From Anthoceros angustus (taxonomy: Eukaryota > Streptophyta > Anthocerotopsida > Anthocerotales > Anthocerotaceae), in NCBI GenBank assembly GCA_010909165.1, contig VJWM01000203.1, positions 186,001-250,000 on the forward strand: a stretch of 64,000 nt of DNA, read 5' to 3'. The position numbers were made by a program, and so were the translations under genes. The notes beneath the pieces were generated by a model. It saw only the letters and a list, made by a program, of their open reading frames with translations. It did not search any database and had not been told where the DNA came from. Below, one piece after another: positions 58,926 through 64,000 of the stretch (positions are counted from its first letter, which is position 1; every line of letters begins with the position of its first letter).

Positions 58926-59345
58926 CTAATGCTTTGGGAGTTCTGTTTCTGGGTCGCCAGTACTGGTTCATGCCTTGAATGTGAAAATGGGCTACTATTC
59001 GGCTACGTTCTTGTGCAATCACATGTTACGACTTTATACCAAGTTGCAAGAAGCCATGGAGGTGTTTGTTATGGTCAAGAGACCGAATGCCTTCATGTGG
59101 TCGTCCGTAATTTCTGCCCCATGTGCAACAGGGACAAGCTAAGGAGACTATACAACTGTATCACCAGATGCGGAGGTCAAGCGTGAAGCGAGATGGCCAT
59201 GTGTTTGTGGCAGCCCTACAGGCATGTGCAAGTGTTGGTTTCCCAGCGTCGGAGAGGGAAGGAAGCAACTTCATGGACAGATTGGTGAGCAGGCGATTCA
59301 CACTGATGTGGTTGTTGGTTGCAGTCTAGTTAGCAAGTTGCAGGA
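58926..59345 (+). pseudogene. N-terminal PPR fragment, duplicate
   Basis: Same content as 54.19-54.60 kb, at an offset of 4743 bp. Confidence 0.7.
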
Positions 59346-59434
59346 GAGCCAAGCATACGCAAGCAGCCTGGCCAGAGCTGGTGGACAGACATGGAGGACT
59401 GGTGCACTGGTTGTTGTTGGGGATCCTAAAGGCT

Positions 59435-60404
59435 TCACGAGTGACTTTCCCAGTCGGCGACACCTGTGGAAGCGTAGTCTGGAAGATGTTCGAATGGAGC
59501 CTTCAAAGGATCGTTCTTAGCCAAGTCGTAAGTCGCTCCTCTGATGGCATCCTTCTTGGGACCACATGGCCGCTTTGAGGTGACCATGTTGTATGCGGCT
59601 TCCAACTGCACGTACAGAGGAGAAAGTTAAGGGAGAGGAGTGAGGATGTGAGAACGGATGCAAGTAAGGAAGGGCTGATCTTGAAGGATGTGAGCTCATG
59701 GGTTTACGTACATCTATGTTGTGGAACCAGAAGAGGTAGGCTATGACAACAGCGGGTGCCCTGCCAAGGCCTGCTGTGCAATGCACGTAAACGGTTCGGC
59801 CTTCGAGTTGAGATAGCGCCCGTTCCAGGGCAGACACGGCCTTGGGCAGCTCCTGCCGCAAAGACTGGGCATCGAAATCTCTGGCCTGCAGAAAGTTTAA
59901 CGAAAGAAATCAATGTCGCAGGTCACAAGAGATGCTGTTGAGATCGGCCAAGGTGAAGCAAGTGAGGTACGGGCCCAGCAGCGACGATCCAACGAGAACG
60001 TTAAGCTCACCGGCTTCCGCACATGGAGGATGCCATGATGCTTGCACCTTCGCACCACCGAGTCGATGTCAATGCCCCAATATTGCACGTCCTGGTCCTG
60101 CTGCAAGCTCAAGATCGCGCCCACGTCGTGATCCGAATGAAGACGATCGATATCGGCCGGGCTCTGCGGCTGTGATTGATGATGTTGCTGGTGATGCGCG
60201 TCAAGTGCATCCCTGAGCGATTGCAACACGAAAGCAGTGATCAGAATCGCCCGATGTCGCGGAGTGCACACTCTGTACGTAGGTTGGTGGAGGATGCTCA
60301 CCCAAATCGTGGTGGTACTCGAAGGGATTTCTCATTTGCCGCTGCATGTCGTTGTTGTAATCCTTCGTCTTCCTAACCAGCTGCTGCTGCTTATCTGCCT
60401 GCAT
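59435..60404 (-). CDS. LSF2: LSF2-like phosphoglucan phosphatase, probably defective
   Basis: Minus-strand exons deduced from family similarity and splice sites: 60404 (first in-frame ATG) to 60302, 60175 to 60011, 59885 to 59712 and 59605 to 59435. Recognisable in order are RNPFEYHHDLG, SQPQSPADIDRL, VQYWGIDIDSVVRRCK, the dual-specificity active site VHCTAGLGRAPA (catalytic Cys codon at 59780-59778), and SKRPCGPKKDAIRGATYDLA. The family removes phosphate from starch in plastids. The short stretch that should join HHDLG to SQPQ (about 15 residues, usually IRD..IVGSQ) is missing. The exon phases do not match there, and foreign DNA fills the gap. A 2-bp loss near 59440 shortens the C-terminus to DWESHS. 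No transit peptide with an ATG could be found. I consider it a pseudogene or misassembled gene. Confidence 0.7.
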
Positions 60405-60762
60405 AGCAGTTATACTGGTGGAGACGCTGCCCAGCCGCCGAATCTCCCGTGGACACAGGTTCCTGAGACAAATCCTAGCGGCACGCTTTCCCGTGAAGCT
60501 ACTAGTTCTGGATCCAGTGCTGAAACTGTCAATCAATCCGATCGAAATCCAGTTGAAGTGCGCGGTTGGCCCCTGCCACTACTACACAACATAGGGGTTT
60601 TTAACGCACCCCAAATCACGTGGACAAGTCCCGTTATTTGGGTGCGGGGCATATTTTGTGGACTGCATAATAACGTGCTGCGCCCTCTCGTTATTTCCGG
60701 CCTATGTCACCGGGAGCACCCCGTTCACGCCCTTCACACTTTTCGGTCACACCGGCCGTCTT
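60405..60762. other. Upstream region of the LSF2-like gene
   Basis: The open frame of exon 1 extends upstream to about 60580 without an ATG. The 45-60 bases near 60520-60580 recur at 63548-63596. Confidence 0.45.
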
Positions 60763-60858
60763 TGTGCCCGTCCCGGTGCCCGTGCCCGTCCCTGTGTGCC
60801 CGTCCCCGTGCCCGTGCCCGTCCCCGTGCCCGTGCCCGTCCCCGTGCCCGTCCCTGTC
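60763..60858. repeat. CCCGTG/CCCGTC hexamer minisatellite
   Basis: About fifteen tandem GC-rich hexamers, mainly GTGCCC and GTCCCC. They are open in several frames but not coding. Confidence 0.9.
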
Positions 60859-62112
60859 CACCCGTTCATTCAAACATTCATATAGTTCTGGAAGACCCCG
60901 GTTACAAGATTCGGGCGCTTACAAAAAAAAGCGTGGGTTGAACACGGCATCTCTCCTGGGACAGGATCTACCACTGCACTACTCGCACTCCAAAAAACAT
61001 GGAGTTTATTGATCTCCAAACCATGAGCGGTGGGGCATCGCCTTAGAAGGATAGACGATTCGCCTTAGAAGGATAGACGATTCGATCGAATGTCCTCCAG
61101 CTAAGACACAACTTCAAGGGTCAAGCTCTGGTCTCGCCTACACGGGTGCTCTTTTCCTACACCGCACCAAGGCACACACACAGTTACCACGAGTGTGGAT
61201 CAAAATAATGTCACACATTTTCTCACGATAGCTTAACGAGTTCCCTTGCCTCGCAAAGTTTGGCGACGGCATCGACATTCAGACACATAAAGACCATCAT
61301 CTGGCATGTCTAATTACAAATTCCAAATTTCCAGCAATTGACAAGTCCCATATTTGACCAATGCCTCTAGAGGTAGCTGCCACAAGAATCTGCCCTAAGC
61401 AAGCCTAGGCTCCACCCGCTAGTGAGGCGTGCACGTCCACTACCACCATCTGCCGCAACGTCCGCGGCTCAAACAAGAATGCATACGTCTTGCCAGCAAT
61501 CAGGGCTGAGCCTCTCCGGCTACCAACACAATGGCACGTCTTCACAATGGCGAGTGAAGCTCTCAGCACCTCGAAACCAGCCTGCTCATTAGAAACAAAA
61601 TCCGAGTAGCAGACAAAATCTTCACTGTCATTGTAAACGAAGATGAATTCCTATGCCATGCGAAGACGAAGAGCATCCGTACAGAGAGCACAGTTCCTAT
61701 TCGATCCCAGACATAGGCTGAAGCGTGCCAGTTCCCACTGCCTCCGGATCAAGGAAGCCCGACCCCTTGTCCACAAGCTCCCAAAGCTGATCCCCACATG
61801 GACAACTGCCATCAATTGTGTAGCCTAAATATTTCTTGGCGGTTCATACAGCCGAGGGGAGCATTGAGCATCCACTCACTCTGAAGTGAGGTGGAGAACT
61901 TGTCAATGAAGGTAGTAAAGTGACAAACCTGCAAAACCTCGCAGTCCAATCAACCTTCCAGCGCTTGGCAGGAAGTACAGTGCAGTCCTTTGCACTTATT
62001 CAATTCGCATTCAAATATCCTGCAACATTGTAACACCGACAATGTTGCAGCAACGAGAATCCATTCATGAGAAAGAATGCAGTTATGCCCTTACCATGCA
62101 ACCACCAGCATA
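60859..62112. other. Non-genic stretch
   Basis: No supported gene. A 22-bp tandem pair (cgccttagaaggatagacga plus two bases) lies at 61039-61082. The run actcgcactccaaaaaacat near 60979 is also found at 57.70 kb. Confidence 0.45.
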
Positions 62113-63545
62113 CGTGCAAGCCTGCTGTACTTCAGTCACGAATTCTTGCCAAACGTCTCATACCCAGGCAAAGATAGTCGCATGTGCTAGAAATCCTGAA
62201 AAAGAACGGGTAGTAGAGTGTCGGTTGCTGGATCAGCAACGTCCCAATTTTGCTGGATTATGCAGCCCGTCGGAGAGATTGGCCATGGACATGGCTAGAG
62301 TCATCCAGTCAAGTCTTCTACCGCTCAACTACAGTCTTCAACCTGGTTTCAGCTTCGAGCTTTGTAGGCTGCCGCACTTAGCACAATGGATGTAAAGCTT
62401 CGAGAGTCTGAGTGAGGGACCCCAGCAGCAAGCAGCACTTTCGGATGTTGACTTGCCTGACCAGCAGAGTGGAGTTGGGTGTAAAGCGGCGGACTCAGAT
62501 GACACCGAGCCTTCGTTGCACAAAAACTCTGCACCCGAAGGGCGTGTGAACTCCGAGACTCTGCACTCACAGCTCACAAGTCACTGAATGACGAAGAGGT
62601 ATGATTCCCAGCTAGGGCAGAGCTGGGAGGGATCTTCCAGTCTCATCAGCATGCATGAATGGCCAGTAACGACATCGTGCCCTGCTCCCTGCATTGTGCC
62701 TGCTTGCAAGCTGCAGGGAATGGTGGATTCTGCATGAGATGGTGAGGCATATGCCAGTGTGGATTAGGGTGTTGCAGGTGGTTGCAGCCAGGTTGTCAAG
62801 GTTCCGATTCGGATTAGCATATGCTACCTTGGTGTGCACGTCTTGTGAGCAACTGCACCGCATCGGCTTGCTCCTCACCTGGCTGCAACAGGCGGGTGGG
62901 GATGGTTGCGAAACGAAAGATGATCCTCGAGTCCCCAGCTTCTCCGAAGTGGAAACCAAGCTTCTTAGGGTAAAGTATGTACTTAAGTCATTAGGTTGCG
63001 GATACGGCATCACCTAGCACCTAATTTGCTGCCTTGAGTCGAGGAGATGACTCTCCTTTTCCTGACTTGGTCCATCCCTTTGCCTGCAGGGATTCCAGGA
63101 ACAGAACAGAGAATGGATGGAGGAAGTCCGGTGCGAAGCCAGTCTTATCCCGTTCGGGGCGTGGACGTTTCCCACGCGTTCGCCACAGAGACCACCTTTT
63201 ACATCGCTGAGAAGCACAGTGTAGCACGGCGGACGAGGCCAAGGACTGGCGCGCTCTGCCGGCTCGGCGGCGGCGGCTGCTGGACTGCCTGGCCCGGAAT
63301 GATTTGGGCCGTCTACCCCGTATTGAAGAGGATGAACGGTTTTGTGCGTGTTGCTGTCTTCCTACACACAAGGCTGCCACATTTTCACATGCATGCTAGA
63401 GCACACAAATGTCACGGAATTGGGTACAACCATGCCTTCCTGACATCCTTCTGTTCGAGAACCTCGAGACAAGAACCTCGAGACAATAGCTGATAGAATT
63501 GCAGGGGTCGAACCTCCCCAGCCCTCTTGCTGACGACTTGGCCTC
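62113..63545. repeat. Third copy of the ROCO-associated duplication
   Basis: Corresponds to 40262-41640 at an offset of about 21.85 kb, with scattered substitutions and indels. It includes a ROCO N-terminal fragment and, at its right end, a scrap of the caspase-like and PPR-like pieces. Confidence 0.85.
63227..63345 (+). pseudogene. ROCO N-terminal fragment, duplicate
   Basis: Reads ADEAKDWRALPARRRRLLDC and then ARNDLGRLPR in one frame, so it lacks the 2-base loss seen at 41.39 kb. The start ATG is changed to ACG. Confidence 0.55.
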
Positions 63546-63639
63546 CCTGAAACTGTCATCAATCCTGTGAAGTGCGCGGTTGGCCCCTGCTGCGGTTGCT
63601 CCTGATGCTTCTGTTGACGCTGTGGTGAACATGACAATT

Positions 63640-64000
63640 CGAGGATGATGTACTAGTTAAGCCTTAGAAAGAAGGAGAGAAGGAGAGAAAGCTGTGGGTT
63701 CCTTGGGTCTCGAGAGGAACGATGATAGATAGAGGCCTAGGACAATCCGCTGAAATTTGTATAGGGAGAAAAATTGTGGGTTCCTTAGGCCTCGTTCAGG
63801 GAGAAAAAGTTGTGGGTTCCTTGGACCTCGAGTGGGAATGATGTTAGACTGAGGAGAAAAGTCGTGGGCTTCTTGGGTCTCAATGGGAATGGGAATGGGA
63901 ATAGGAATGAGACGATCAGTAGGAATAGGAATTGGTAGATACCGATACACATATATAGGGAGAAAATAACCATGGCTTCCTTGGGCCTCGGCATTACGGC
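63640..64000. repeat. Degenerate tandem repeat at the window edge
   Basis: Five diverged copies of a unit around GGAGAAAAA.TTGTGGGTTCCTTGG.CCTCG begin near 63683, 63766, 63797, 63852 and 63957. A GGAAT-rich run lies at about 63890-63935. It continues past the end of the window. Confidence 0.7.

Overview
The window is nuclear DNA of a land plant, most likely a seedless one (lycophyte, fern or bryophyte); I cannot name the genus. The evidence is PLS-class pentatricopeptide (PPR) proteins with E and DYW domains, a plastid ferrochelatase carrying a chlorophyll a/b-binding tail, an LSF2-type phosphoglucan phosphatase, an OSB-type PDF motif, and short GT-AG introns of about 75-160 bp.

Layout. 1-9.8 kb: no supported gene; decayed repetitive DNA, including a 636-bp tandem repeat that looks like an LTR with a short internal piece. 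9.8-26.8 kb: a compact, well-preserved gene island. In order it holds a RING-H2 E3 ligase (+), a single-exon DYW-type PPR (+), an NSE1-like SMC5/6 subunit (-, 5 exons), ferrochelatase 2 (+, 9 exons), a large E-class PPR (-), and a Fizzy-related/CCS52 APC/C activator (+, 9 exons). 27-36 kb: decaying DNA with a pogo/Tigger-like transposase remnant, an inverted fragment of the CCS52 first exon, a frameshifted PDF-PPR-DYW gene, and a diverged inverted repeat.

36-51 kb and 62-63.6 kb: a duplicated, scrambled cluster of LRR-ROC-COR (ROCO GTPase) sequences. One copy on the minus strand (43.05-47.40 kb) still shows the whole domain order; the others are fragments. Interleaved with them are several copies of a peptide with the signature of metazoan-type caspases (an ACRG active-site motif followed by a p10-like segment). 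I consider this the most interesting signal in the window. 51-60.4 kb: a mosaic of PPR pieces and pieces of an LSF2-like phosphatase, in at least three partly overlapping copies and joined at short shared sequences. The most complete phosphatase copy is at 59.4-60.4 kb. 60.4-64 kb: GC-rich minisatellite, non-genic DNA, a third copy of the duplicated ROCO unit, and a degenerate repeat running off the end.

Working together: several products act in organelles. The PPR proteins would bind and edit organellar RNA, ferrochelatase makes haem in plastids, and LSF2 works on starch. CCS52 and NSE1 act on cell-cycle control and genome stability. No operon-like organisation is expected or seen. Many frame breaks in the 29-60 kb part fall at G or A runs, so pseudogenes and uncorrected long-read indels cannot be told apart from this sequence alone.
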